The translations under genes were made by a program, and so were the position numbers. From the NCBI GenBank assembly GCA_947683625.1, contig CANTUR010000044.1:372001-436000 (forward strand): a DNA stretch of 64,000 nt, given 5' to 3'. The first letter of the stretch is position 1. The number at the start of each line of letters is the position of its first letter. The DNA is from Mallotus nudiflorus. Taxonomy: Eukaryota > Streptophyta > Magnoliopsida > Malpighiales > Euphorbiaceae. Under the pieces are notes generated by a model. It made no database searches. It was not told the DNA's origin and worked only from the letters and a program-made list of their open reading frames with translations. This document shows, one piece after another, positions 1 to 10,360 of this stretch.

Positions 1-1084
1 TAAAAATAACTCTACAATTTTTCAAAAAGATTTAAATGGTTTGATTTTTATTCTTAGTTTACCAATGAATTTCTCCTTTTTCTTCATAACAAATATTGAA
101 ATTTAATTTTTTGTAGCATTGCACGAATCATAGCTTGTATCTTGTTGAGCTATTTTTTCATATTCTCCTTTCTTGAAATGCAGTAGATATTTTCTTCTTG
201 TATTTTATTTGTATGCATAATCTTTACATCTCTATGATGTAAAGTGTATATATATAAGATTCCGTTAATTGTTATGGTCCCTATATAACTATCCTTTTAT
301 TGTAGATTCTCACATAAAAACAGCCTCCAAATTTCCATTGTTTAAAAAAATTACCATTTGACCTCTTTCTTCTCTAATTGAGCAAAACATTTTTCTGAAA
401 TTTTTCCAAGTTTATTTTTTGATTGTATATAATACAACTAACTTTTTGTTTTTCAATAATGCATCATTGACGTGCATTATGCATATATATACACATAGAA
501 AGAACCTCACCAATCGACATCCACGCTTCTTCAAAGCTACTGCTAACCATTAATGGTATTTGAGTAGCCAGTTGCAGATAAAACGGGCCATAATTACCCT
601 GTCATTTTGTTAAATTCAGTACATCATATAGATACAATTACACCTGCTATTCAATACAAATTATACAAAATTACAAAGACAAAAATTACAGAAATGAAAT
701 TGAGAGAATCCATTCTTACATTAGGAACAATTTCTACTAATTCATATTCTGCTGTAAATTCAAACTGAGAAGCAAAAGAAAAAGGAAGCAATCAACTAAA
801 ATAAAAGAAGTAATTAACTATATGCATATACCTCTTCTAGAGAGAATAGAGATAGCTGAGAGTTAGATTAGGTGGCCATTTCTGATACATTTCAGAATCT
901 CAAACCAACATCACCAACTAAATTTCCGAGCTTCAGTCCAATGTGATTTACAAATGTTAAAATAGCCAAAATAGCAAAACATCATAGCATAAATAACTTA
1001 TATACATATAGTCACACTGAATTATAAATTATGCACGGAACTGTCTCTTCCAAATAAATATAGAATATAGTGAAAAGTAAGGAC
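1..1084 (-). other. presumed intron side of the ADH gene, no exon seen
   Basis: This lies downstream of exon 2 of the ADH copy on the minus strand. Exon 2 is followed by a GT dinucleotide at 1084-1083, so an intron should start here. I looked for the next class III ADH exon (the conserved LFPCILGHE stretch and the structural-zinc cysteines) and did not find it. Either intron 2 is longer than 1 kb or the gene copy is truncated. The sequence is AT-rich with no long ORF. Confidence 0.4.
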
Positions 1085-1396
1085 CTTGCCACTCCAAGTG
1101 TAAGCATCAGTGTGACAAAGAGCAGTGAAGAGAATCTTGACTCGAACCTCACCAGCTTGAGGAGTAGCAACCTGTACACCTTGTATTATTAATGGCTTGT
1201 TTGGCTCATAGGCAACAATAGCTACTCATTTTTTTTCAAAAATAATAAATAAATTTGAGCCAATCCAAACAGATCATATCAGAGATCAGACTTACATGCC
1301 AGTTTTCTTAAAAAAAAAAAGGAAAGAAATGTAGAGATAGATACAAAACAATCGAAGATTACATTCACAGGTGGTGACCTAACCTTGAGTAGCCAT
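1085..1396 (-). pseudogene. GSNOR: class III alcohol dehydrogenase / S-nitrosoglutathione reductase, 5' end (exons 1-2), stop at codon 6
   Basis: The family oxidises S-(hydroxymethyl)glutathione and reduces S-nitrosoglutathione with NAD(H) in the cytosol. Exon 1 starts at ATG 1396 and reads MATQG, then TAG at 1381-1379 where the family has glutamine. Exon 2 is 1221-1085: it follows an AG acceptor, is open throughout and reads AIVAYEPNKP, then AGEVRVKILFTALCHTDAYTWSGK. The Cys of ALCHTD is the catalytic zinc ligand. Exon 2 and its boundaries match the plant gene almost perfectly, so decay is recent or exon 1 is bypassed. A GT directly after CAAG (1383-1382) would splice in frame but would drop seven residues. 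Downstream exons are not in the window. The identity is secure from the peptide. Pseudogene status rests on one base and could be a sequencing error or a strain-specific allele. Confidence 0.85.
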
Positions 1397-1760
1397 TGAA
1401 GAAAAAGAGAGCATTGAAGCGATAGAAAATGGCCAAGCAAAAGCAGATGTTTTTTCTTTCTGTGATTACAGAGTAGGGTATTAAAAAACGGCTGATACGC
1501 ATTTCATACCGAAATTTAAGGAGGTCAATCTGATATATAGCCGGTTAGAAATGGCTAAAAACGACAATGTATATTTGGTAGATGATTCGGCTGTTTTTTT
1601 GTTGAGTTGGGCGATACGCCTATAATTTTCCGTTACACAAAAATCTGATAAAGAAGAAGAAGAAGAAGAAGCAGTAGCAGCAGCAACAACAACAACAACC
1701 TAACCCAACCCAACAAGCAACCCAAGTTAAGAAATACCCAAAAAAAGTAGATATCAGCCC
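1397..1760 (-). promoter_or_regulatory. 5' flank of the ADH copy with triplet repeats
   Basis: This is the region upstream of the ADH start on the minus strand. On the plus strand it holds an (AAG)n run followed by (CAG)n and (CAA)n at about 1650-1699; read on the minus strand these form a CT/GTT-rich stretch typical of plant 5' UTRs and core promoters. I see no clear TATA box at a fixed distance, so a promoter here is inferred only from position. Confidence 0.35.
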
Positions 1761-2620
1761 CTAGTCAAGTGTTTGGACCTATGATTTTTTGTATAATTAT
1801 TATTAATTGTTTTTATAAAGATATTATTTAAAGTATTTGTAATTATATATAAATGTAATTTTTTTAATTTCTTATTTATTTGTGAAAAATGATTGTTATA
1901 TTATTAAAATTAAAAAATATATATATGTAATTTGTATTTATCTTATTAATTATATATAATTAATTACAATAGATATATTTTGTGAACTAAAAATTTTGTT
2001 TTTAGTGAATCATTAGACATTATATGATTTTTTTTACTACAAATGTTACAATACTTAATTTTTTTAATGGACATAAACCCTCTATCAATTATTATAATCA
2101 TTAAAAGTTTATAAAATTTACTTTTTACTATAGCACAAAAATTATTGGAAAAATACAAACTTTAAGTTGAACATTTGTAGAGATTATTTTTGAGGACTAA
2201 AGGTGCACTTTTGCATAGATTCCTTTCAAATTCAAAAGCATACAAACTACAAACTTAACCAAACTTCAAAAGCCTGCAACATCAATTATTGGTACCATAT
2301 AGTCATATACACTCATGTCCAAAAGCACCGAAAGAATCTCTAAAACTTCGAAATTATTACAAACATTTAGTAGTGGGAAGTCTTGACTTATCAAGACATT
2401 ATTACTTAAAAGACTAAAAGTTGCAAGAGATTTTTTTTGAAATTCCAAAATGCAGAGCAATTACTTCACATGTGTTCGTAGCCATTCTTAAATGGACATT
2501 TATAAATTTCCTACAACATTTGAATTTGAAGGCAACCTATAAAAAAAAAAATTGCTATCACCTTAACAAAAATCGCATTACTTATATTATTGAGAGCTTG
2601 AAGAAATTGTCAAAAGGTAC
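1761..2620. other. AT-rich intergenic DNA, no gene recognised
   Basis: The region is strongly AT-rich with scattered short ORFs of 64 codons or fewer that have no recognisable motif. One minus-strand ORF at 2266-2460 is open, but I cannot assign it to a family. Confidence 0.5.

Positions 2621-2702
<82 letters not shown>
2621..2702. repeat. (GT)8(AT)n compound microsatellite
   Basis: Eight GT units are followed directly by about 32 AT units. The plus-strand ORF running through it encodes only alternating Tyr-Ile and is not a gene. Tracts of this kind are hypervariable, and the length given here may reflect assembly. Confidence 0.97.
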
Positions 2703-2704
<2 letters not shown>

Positions 2705-2860
2705 TAATTTTATTATACATTATAATTATATTTGTAATTATATAAGTATATTTCTAATTACATAAGTTTTATAATTATATTCGTGTATAATTATAAAACA
2801 TATGTAATAACAAATATACTTATATATAATTATATTACATTATAACTATATATTTTACAA

Positions 2861-2862
<2 letters not shown>

Positions 2863-2904
<42 letters not shown>
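2863..2904. repeat. (AC)n microsatellite
   Basis: About 21 AC units lie 160 bp after the GT/AT tract, in opposite strand sense. Both sit just upstream of the hAT relic. Confidence 0.97.
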
Positions 2905-2907
<3 letters not shown>

Positions 2908-3018
2908 AGTTGTATAATTATATCCTTAAGTTATGTAATTATATATGTTTGTTTGCTTTTATATATATAATTATGATATCACTTGTAATTGATTTTTTTC
3001 TTGTTTGTAGATTTGTTA

Positions 3019-3700
3019 ATGGAGAAGAAAGGAAAAGATGGCAAGCCTAGTGATGATATTGGGTGGAAATTTGCAACACCTAATAATAATAATAATAGAT
3101 CTAAAATGACATGTAATTTTTCTAGGCGTGTGGTTACTAGTGGAATAATGAGATTTAAGCAACATTTAGTAGGAATTAAAGGTGACATTGTAGCATGTCC
3201 AAAAGTGTCACGTACTATGAGAAAAGATATGAAAAAAATTATTTTAGAATGGCAAGCCAAGCAAAAATAAAAAAAAGGCTACTAAACATCAACTTAAGGA
3301 AGAAATTATACAAATGCATGAGAGTGGACACTATAATGACAATGATGATGAAAAGGAGGAAGATGCAATGATGCAATATGCTAGGCAACAAAACCTTTGA
3401 CAAATTGAAATTGATTCTTATAGAAGGACTAAAGGTGTTAACTATGATGCAGGTGGATTCAGTGGTAGTCAACAAAGAAAGCGAATGATGGGTCGCTCTT
3501 TTAGTGTAAAAAACACTCATAATACATAAACTGCAAGAGGAAATAATCCATAATCTTCTAGATTTGCTCTTTCACAATTATCAACACCAGTTGAAAGATT
3601 GCGAGTTATTGAAGTGGATTTAGAGATCAAAAGGGAAAGCAAGAAGCAGACCAAAATAAAATCTAATTGGTTCAATAAAAGTAAAGCGAAGATAATGAAT
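3019..3700 (+). pseudogene. hAT transposase, N-terminal BED finger and linker
   Basis: ATG 3019 opens a 93-codon frame ending at TAA 3268-3270. The stretch KMTCNFSRR followed by FKQHLVGIKGD and ACPKV is the BED finger of plant hAT transposases, which binds the transposon ends. The second cysteine of the usual CNFC pair is Ser here, so zinc binding is probably lost. The frame then shifts by one base in an A-rich run. It continues with an acidic linker and with GVNYDAGG plus SGSQQRKRMMGRS, typical of this family, interrupted by TGA and TAA codons that fit CGA and CAA before mutation. Confidence 0.8.
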
Positions 3701-3720
3701 GCATTTGGTTGATTTGTGGT

Positions 3721-4276
3721 TCACAATAGACTACCATTTGCAGTTGCCGAATCACTGTGGACTCGACCTTTACTTAGAGTTACTTCAGAAGTTGGATCAA
3801 GCATTCTACCTTCGACAGCTTATGAGCTTGCAAAGGTATGGTTGCTAAAAGAATATTAATTAATGAAAAAATATATTGCATCTTTTACAGGAGTTTGGAA
3901 GCAAAGAGGTGCGTCTATATTATGTGATGCATGGATAGACCCAACAAAAATGTCCATTATTAATTTTCTTGTTTATTCAAATTGTGGAACGATTTTTCAC
4001 AAGTCTGTGAATGCATTTTATATTGAGAAGAAATATGGACATTATTACTTTCAGTTGATATCAAAAGTTGTTGAAGAAGTTAGATTTGAGAAGGTTGTCC
4101 AAATTGTTATTGATAATAGTGCTGCAATTAAGTCAGCAGGAAAAATGCTCATGAAAAAGTATCATTATTTGTATTGGAGAACATGTAGTGCTCATTGTAT
4201 TGATCTCATTTTAGAAGACATTAGGAAGAGAAGCCAAGAAAGTAACTGTATTGTAAAAGGGAAGAAAATCACCTAA
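3721..4276 (+). pseudogene. hAT transposase, DUF659 domain
   Basis: The segment from LPFAVAESLWTRPLL to LKEY is followed, after one stop, by a 137-codon open stretch from 3863. It contains GVWKQRGASILCDAWIDP, SIINFLVYSNCGTIFHKSV, VVQIVIDNSAAIKSAGKML and CSAHCIDLILEDI. These are the core motifs of DUF659, the part of the RNase H-like catalytic fold shared by plant hAT transposases. The DAW and DN aspartates expected of the active site are present. The frame ends at TAA 4274-4276. Confidence 0.88.
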
Positions 4277-4309
4277 TTTATTTATAATTATAATTGGGCG
4301 ATAAATTGT

Positions 4310-4970
4310 ATGAAGAAATTTACAAATGGTAAAGAGCTGCTTTGCCTTGGCATTACTAGATTTGCTACTAATTTTATTGCGTTAGAGAGTATTATCCGTC
4401 AACGCATGAATTTGAGGAATATGTTTGAATCACCAAAATGGGTGAATTCCATATATGGAAGAATGTCAAATCCATTAGCCGTTGAAGTTAGGGAAACTAT
4501 ATTAGCAACAACAAGTGAAGGAAGACTTTTTTGGAAAAATGCAAATGAATTGCTTAAAGTTCAAGAGCCTCTTCTGAAAACATTAAGGCTAGTTGATGGG
4601 GATGATAAACCAACAATGGGATTTTTATATGATGCAATGGACAGATGCAAGATGGCCATTAAAGAAAATTGTCGATATCATAAGCATTATTGGTCTATTA
4701 TTTATAGGAGATGGAATTTTCAATTGGATAATGATTTGCATGCTGGGGGTATGTTATTTATAATTGTTAATGAATACTTTTATTTTTTTATTTGCAAGGT
4801 ATTAATATCTACAATTTTATTACTTGTTATAGGTTATTATTTCAACCCACAATATCAATATAGAGATAACTATGATATTCCATTAGATACTGAAGTTATG
4901 TGAAGAGTTCGAAATGTTATTAAAAGGATTGAACCAAATGAAGAAGCGCAAATTAATGCCCTTTTACAAG
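4310..4970 (+). pseudogene. hAT transposase, middle region
   Basis: A 197-codon frame begins with a fragment KFTNGKELL and continues LGITRFATNFIALESI, SPKWVNSIYGR and LKVQEPLLKTLRLVDGDDKP, the insertion segment between DUF659 and the C-terminal domain. The frame runs through an AT-rich stretch (about 4750-4835) bounded by GT and AG that looks like an intron, then resumes GYYFNPQYQYRDNYDI. It stops at TGA 4901-4903, where CGA would restore sense. Confidence 0.82.
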
Positions 4971-5219
4971 TAAGATATGTTGAAGTGCATTTGAAAGAAC
5001 TTTTTATTTAAATATTGATAAGTATATTATTGGTTTATATATTTTTTTTATTCCCGTGTAGATGTTTACTTTTCAAAATAAGGGAGGATCTTTTGGAGAA
5101 ACACTTGCACAAAAAGCAACAAAAAATTTTCCCCTAGGTATCTTTTGTCTTGATATATCATTTATATTAACTAATTAGTAAAAAAATATTTAACTAGTTG
5201 AATATTGTTGGATGCTGTA

Positions 5220-6262
5220 GCTGAGTGGTGGATTAATTTTGGAGAGTCAACACCTGACCTTTAAAAAATTGTTATTGAGAGTCTTAAGTCAAACAACATC
5301 AGCAACAAATTATGAAAGGAATTGGAGCACTTTTAGCTTGATTCATACAAAGACTAAAAATAGATTGAAGTATAAAAAACTATACTATCTAGTCTATGTA
5401 CACTATAATATGAAGCTAAAATTGTGAAATACAATGCGGAAGTCACAATAAGAGTTAGAGGAAGCTTTTAATCCGATAAAGTTGGATTATATTTTTTATG
5501 AGCATGACCCTTTAAATCCATGGATGGAAGAATCAGAAGCTCCTTTACTTGATGGATAGGATCTTGATTGGTTGAATGATAAAGATGCTGAATAAGATCT
5601 AACATTTGATTTAACTGAGCAAGCATTATGTGTGATTCCTCCATTCAAATATAGTGTTGATTCTCCTTTAGGCGATGGTGCTGAAAGTGATAAAGATGAT
5701 GACAATGGTGATAGTGATGGTGATGGTGATGGTGATAGTGATGGTGATGAGGATGATGGTGGTGGTGGTGGTCATCGTTGTGGTGGTGATAAAGATGGTG
5801 GTAGGGGATATTATGAAGATTCAAATTATTCAAATGATATCCTTTCATTTTCTAATCCATTTATTTCTTCAAATATTCCCTCTAATTTTGTACCATGACA
5901 ATATGATTTTGGTTATGAAATAAATGGAGGTGAAAGTAGTTTTACTTCGACTACTGCAAATCAAGATTATGAGTTGAGTCATTACATGGATCCATTTGAT
6001 CTTGTACGATATTATGGAATACCCTTTGATAATTGGAATCAATAAGACACAACGCCAAAGTTGTCCAATAATATTTGAGAATCAAGTGAATACTTTTCAA
6101 AATTATCTCAATAATGTGCCTGAATTTCAAAACTAGTCTACTGCATTCAATAAAGAGAGTTCATTTTTTAACTTATTCCCATCTCAAATGAGCAACCAAA
6201 ATGTTGATGATCATAATGTCGAGCCTAGTAATTAAGATCCTCCACACCACTCTTTTTGGTAG
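5220..6262 (+). pseudogene. hAT C-terminal dimerisation domain and Gly/Asp-rich tail
   Basis: AEWWINFGESTPDL at 5222 is followed, after a frame change near 5270, by LRVLSQTTSATNYERNWSTFSLIHTK and LVYVHYNMKL, the hATC domain used for dimerisation. The usual Cys of the CERNWS motif is Tyr. Beyond TGA 5427 a second open stretch (5632-5898) holds a run of GDGD, GDSDGDEDD and GGGGG residues encoded by GATGGT repeats, then further stops. The last codons, DPPHHSFW, match the usual end of this family. Confidence 0.82.
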
Positions 6263-8850
6263 TGATTTTTGTTATTATTGTATCTCTTAAAAATTTGTAA
6301 TAATATCATATTAATATAATATAATGATTTACATATTAAAGGTTTAAAATATTAAATGATGTATTTTTTATTATAGTAAATAATAATTTTTTCAAATGTA
6401 GATTTTTTGTTAAATATATATTTTTTAGGTAATTATTAACTTATTATATTAGCATCGAACGATGCAGTCTGAATTAGTCTGATACCATTACACTGTTACC
6501 GATACCGAAACGATTCATAAAAATGTTATTTAATTCTATGTTACAGACTGATTTTTAACCTCTTATATCTGAGGTTCAAACTCATTACTACAACTTCCAA
6601 TTGTTTCATTTCACCCCATCACTAATTCCCTTTTCATGCCATGATGTAAGAGCTACCAGATAAGCCAATTTAATAATGCCATTTCTCGGTCCTATGGTAA
6701 TGCACCAACTAATCTCATTGGCCATATCTGAGAGAGAAGGTAGCTTTCATTTATGTAGAAAAGAGCCTTTGCCATATAATCCAATGTGTTATGCTAGATG
6801 AGGGTACTTATGTCCACTAATTAACCCTCTTCTAAGGATAATATGATGAGGCTCTAAGTATTGCACAATCAAACACATAGTATGGTTAAAATGATAAACT
6901 TCAGGAACATGTTTAGGGCATAAATTGCTATCTCTTGAAGTGTTCGGGCTTCAAAACAGGATCTTTCCTTGGTCATATGCTATGATTCTCCAATACAACA
7001 TATATAAGGAAGCGCCTATACTTGAACACATATTAAAAAAATAAGAACAACACCATATGAATCTTTAGCAATATAGTTCATCTTAACAATTAATTGAAAC
7101 ACAAAAATCACAAGATAGAAAAGTTCTTACATATCTCCAATAGTACACCTCTAAATGTCTACCAATTCTAATTTTTTCCAATTATTAAGCAATGCATTTT
7201 CTATTTCCTAATACAGTAATCAAATCTAAGCTTGAAAGGCAAAAATAAATAAAATATCTAAGTATAAATTTTATTCATTTCTTATATTAAAAACTCCATA
7301 AATATATAATAATCTTATCCAACAAATTAAAGGACCCATTTCCTAAAGATTCAATCTTTTACCTGCCTAATAATAGGAACCATCAGAACTAACAACTATG
7401 CAGCCAAAATTGAGATTCCCATCTTTGAACTCTTTGATCTTTAAATCATTAAGATTGAAAAATTTGACCTTCTTAAGCAATATGAAATGAATTAATGATC
7501 ATTAGCAATAACATAAATTGATTAATCAAATATGTATATGGTAAAGATTGATTTAGGTTGTTATGATCAAATTTTAGAATACTTGTGTATATACTATGTA
7601 TAAATTGATTTATTTATGTTAAGTTCTAAGCATCCAGAAGTACTTTTGGAGGAAGCAATAAGCAATAACAAAAGGGTCATACACAGAAGCAACATGATTG
7701 CTCACTTAAAAAAATGGCATGAAAAAAGAGTTAGCAATTACTTTATTATCACACACATTTAGTGGTATAATAATATCAATAAACAAACAACAAAATTGAG
7801 ATATAAATTCCATCTTGCATAACCTAAAATTGCATAAAATTATACAAACCAATAATTTAAATTCAATGATAGTTAAATGATTTATACCGTTAGAAGGGGT
7901 TTATTCCTAGGCCTATAAAGAAATGCATTATGCAATTTCTTTAATCCATAGACCTATTACACTAGAGAATAAATGCTAAAAAAATTCAATAAAAAACTAC
8001 GGATACTACTGATTCCCAACAATAGATATTCCATATTACCTGAACATAATTAAGGCCATTCATGAATATATGACGCATATTTCTAATGAGAGGAATAACA
8101 ACAGACTGAAGCATGCAAATAATAACTGATTCTTCTTCAACAGTGAATTCTCTACTAACTATACTCAAATAAACTAATATTTGAATAACCAAAGCTTAAA
8201 GTCATAGGTATAAACACCATTAGATTAAATAATAGGCTATGCATAGCTATCCTCTTTTACGATAGAAGGCCGAAGAAGACTGCAAAGAACCTTCATAAAA
8301 GTTACGGAAGCGAGTGCTCCACTATTGAACTTTGGAAGAGAAATCATCTGGAACCATTCAATAATATGAGAAGCAATTTTGATATAAGACTAAAAACTAA
8401 TTAGAGACCGATAATCAACACCATGACTCCAATGAGTGATAAAGTAGTGGAGAGATTAAACAACAGTAGAGAAGCTAAGAGATTAGTGCTAAATAAAATT
8501 AGCAAATAGTGGTGAAGAAACAAAGGTTCTAGGAATGGTTGATGATGACAAAAATTAGGAAGTGGAAAGTAAAAAGAATTAAATGAACTTGAAAACATAA
8601 ATTGCTAAGAGAGGAATAAGAAAAGAAAGGAAACTCAAGGGAAGGAAGAAACATAAATTGAAGTTAAGGACGGACAGACAATTTAAAACACTAAATAGCA
8701 TAATGAAAACAATAATGAACAATACTTAAAGAAGCATAGTAAGTGCCATATGACACTAATGACATGAGGTGGCACAGTTCATAAACTTAATTATTATATA
8801 TGTATTGAAAAATTGGCAATGCATCTTTTTTTCATCACCTCAAGTATCTC
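6263..8850 (-). other. mostly non-coding; scattered minus-strand exon-like pieces of an unidentified gene
   Basis: Several minus-strand segments look coding. Positions 8373-8224 are open for 50 codons and read KIASHIIEWFQMISLPKF, then FNSGALASVTFMKVLCSLL. Positions 8165-8043 read SREFTVEEESVIICMLQS and MNGLNYVQ, ending at a good CAG/GTAAT donor. Positions 7456-7372 read LKIKEFKDGNLNFGCIVV. Positions 6790-6670 read MAKALFYINESYLLSQIW. Stops separate them and I do not recognise the family. They could be a decayed host gene or a gene fragment carried by an unseen transposon. The rest of the interval shows nothing. Confidence 0.3.
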
Positions 8851-9014
8851 CATGCCTCCAGCCAAAGGGTCAATTTGCCCTCTATACTTGGACGCGCTGG
8901 CCAAAAAACTCAGAAATTAACTTTCTATCTTATTTACTGAAGAACTTGACAGATATGGCTAAAAGACCCAAAAATTGGCCAATTTGTTTGTGCATGACGT
9001 TCAATCATGAATTC
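8851..9014 (+). repeat. left target duplication and terminal inverted repeat of MULE A
   Basis: The 9-mer catgcctcc at 8851-8859 is followed by a terminal sequence starting agccaaagggtcaatttgcc. The reverse complement of this end occurs at 43797-43951, followed by catgcttcc, so the 9-bp duplication matches at 8 of 9 positions. The two termini stay alignable for about 150 bp, up to the stretch ggccaatttgtttgtgcatg. Mutator-like elements make 9-bp duplications and have long TIRs. Confidence 0.85.
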
Positions 9015-9182
9015 AACATTAAAATAATGATTAAAAAATATAATTAATTCTTACTATTAAAAAACCCAACAAACCTTTCTTTTCTCTCCCTCTTTTTTTT
9101 GTCATCTATTCTCTGTTCTTCTTCTATTTCTAAAATTCCCAAATCAAAACCCTAATTGGAAGTGTGAATTATTGCCAACATT

Positions 9183-9767
9183 ATGTCTTCCTCAAGCTCA
9201 TATTCTTTTTACTCTTTACTCTCAATATAAACTCTAGTATTACAATTTGTTGAAGACAATGATCCACAGTTTAAGGTAAAGTGCCAGTGCAAACTCATCG
9301 TTCCAAGGAGGGCCTCTTGCAAAATAGGATAAGAAAAAGGTGCCTATAAAAGTTATAATGTTAGTGGTAGCGATAATTTCTTAGGTTATAATGACTCTTA
9401 TTTAGTTGATTATTTTTACAAATTCATAAGTGGAAGAGTTTTATTTGGTATGATGAAGATTTTCCAAATAGGACAAAGCAAGTCATTCATGACTTTATGG
9501 CAGATGTTGAAAGGTTAAGGGATTTAATGGAGGAAGAAATGCATAGGAAATTAGAGGCAATGAAAACATGAGTTATAATAAGGATGATGAACTAAAGAAC
9601 AAAGTAAATGGGTTGGAAATGAAAGTCAAACATTGATGATGTAGATGTATAATATAGAAAATGATAATAATAAGAATTTGAAAGTTGTGTTTGTTTTGAA
9701 GGTGCTATTGGTTTTGTCATGGGTTTTATATATTACAATGGTGGTGAACAACATCTTTGGCAAGTAG
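9183..9767 (+). pseudogene. GRF-type zinc-finger protein with coiled coil and C-terminal TM, MULE A second gene
   Basis: ATG 9183 gives a Ser-rich start (MSSSSSYSFYS), then after stops VKCQCKLIVPRR, which fits the CxC and Pro pattern that opens a GRF zinc finger. After a frame change near 9420 the segment FIWYDEDFPNRTKQVI fits the end of the domain (usually F-x-W-x-D). A charged helical stretch DVERLRDLMEEEMHRKLEA follows, and the frame ends with a hydrophobic anchor VVFVLKVLLVLSWVLYI. It starts just inside the left TIR and converges on the transposase. MULE B has a gene of the same plan, so I take it as a resident gene of this MULE family. Its function is unknown; GRF fingers in other proteins bind single-stranded DNA. 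Several stops and a frameshift make it non-functional here. Confidence 0.65.
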
Positions 9768-10360
9768 ATTGGCAACCATTATCTTGAATTGAAATGAGCC
9801 ATGTTGAGTTAAGCCATTGCATCAGAAAAACTTAGGAACTTTAGTGAACTTGTTGTTATGGAAAACTAGAAATAGTAGCAATGTTAGCACATATTTATTA
9901 TCTTGTTAAGGATGATGTATTATGGTTGTGTTATGAAATATGGACTTTTGAAATTGAAATGCCTATTCCAATAATATAAAATGGTTGTAATCCGATATAA
10001 ATTTCAAAATTAGTTAATATATAATACAATATAATGGGGAAAAAATATATGGAAATTGATATAAGATGCATTTCATTGATTTCAAATTAGCATATGTTAA
10101 AACATATTATAAATCAATTGATTTGCATATATTGACAAAAAGAATGCCTATGCATATTTAGGCATATGTACCACCTAAAAAACAACCAACTCCTCTGTGC
10201 ATGTTTGCACTTCTATACCACCCAAAAAGCTACCAAATTTAAAGGTATAGTTATCTCTTTTCTGTCTATATATATTGAATATGCACATTAATATGATTTA
10301 ATATGCCAATCCTGTTACTTTAAAAGTCTATTCATCATTAATCAAATGTTTATGACTCTT
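9768..10360. other. MULE A non-coding DNA between its two convergent genes
   Basis: No coding features were recognised. The stretch ends at 10360, where homology between the two viral copies (10361 onward and about 21340 onward) begins. A short tatatatatt lies at 10269-10278, 80-90 bp before that junction. Confidence 0.5.

Larger units (their letters stand above)
3019..6262 (+). mobile_element. degenerate hAT-superfamily DNA transposon (BED / DUF659 type)
   Basis: The plus strand carries, in order, a BED-like zinc finger, a DUF659 domain, the middle of a hAT transposase, the hATC dimerisation domain and a Gly/Asp-rich tail ending DPPHHSFW at 6262. That is the standard domain order of the large plant hAT family with DUF659. 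The frame is broken by a shift near 3268, another near 5270 and many stops, so no full transposase can be made. I could not settle terminal inverted repeats or the 8-bp target duplication expected for hAT, so the coordinates cover coding remnants only. Introns may account for some frame changes, for example near 4750-4850 and 4970-5060. Confidence 0.85.

Noticed and set aside
2421..2765. 114-codon plus-strand ORF
   Set aside because: More than a quarter of it translates the (GT)n(AT)n microsatellite; no conserved motif elsewhere.
5645..5848. His-rich minus-strand ORF
   Set aside because: It is the reverse strand of the Gly/Asp repeat in the hAT tail.
6453..6580. Possible hAT right end (gcatcgaacgatgc and gataccgaaacgattc words)
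   Set aside because: A vaguely similar stretch occurs at 1486-1550, but I could not align inverted ends or an 8-bp duplication.
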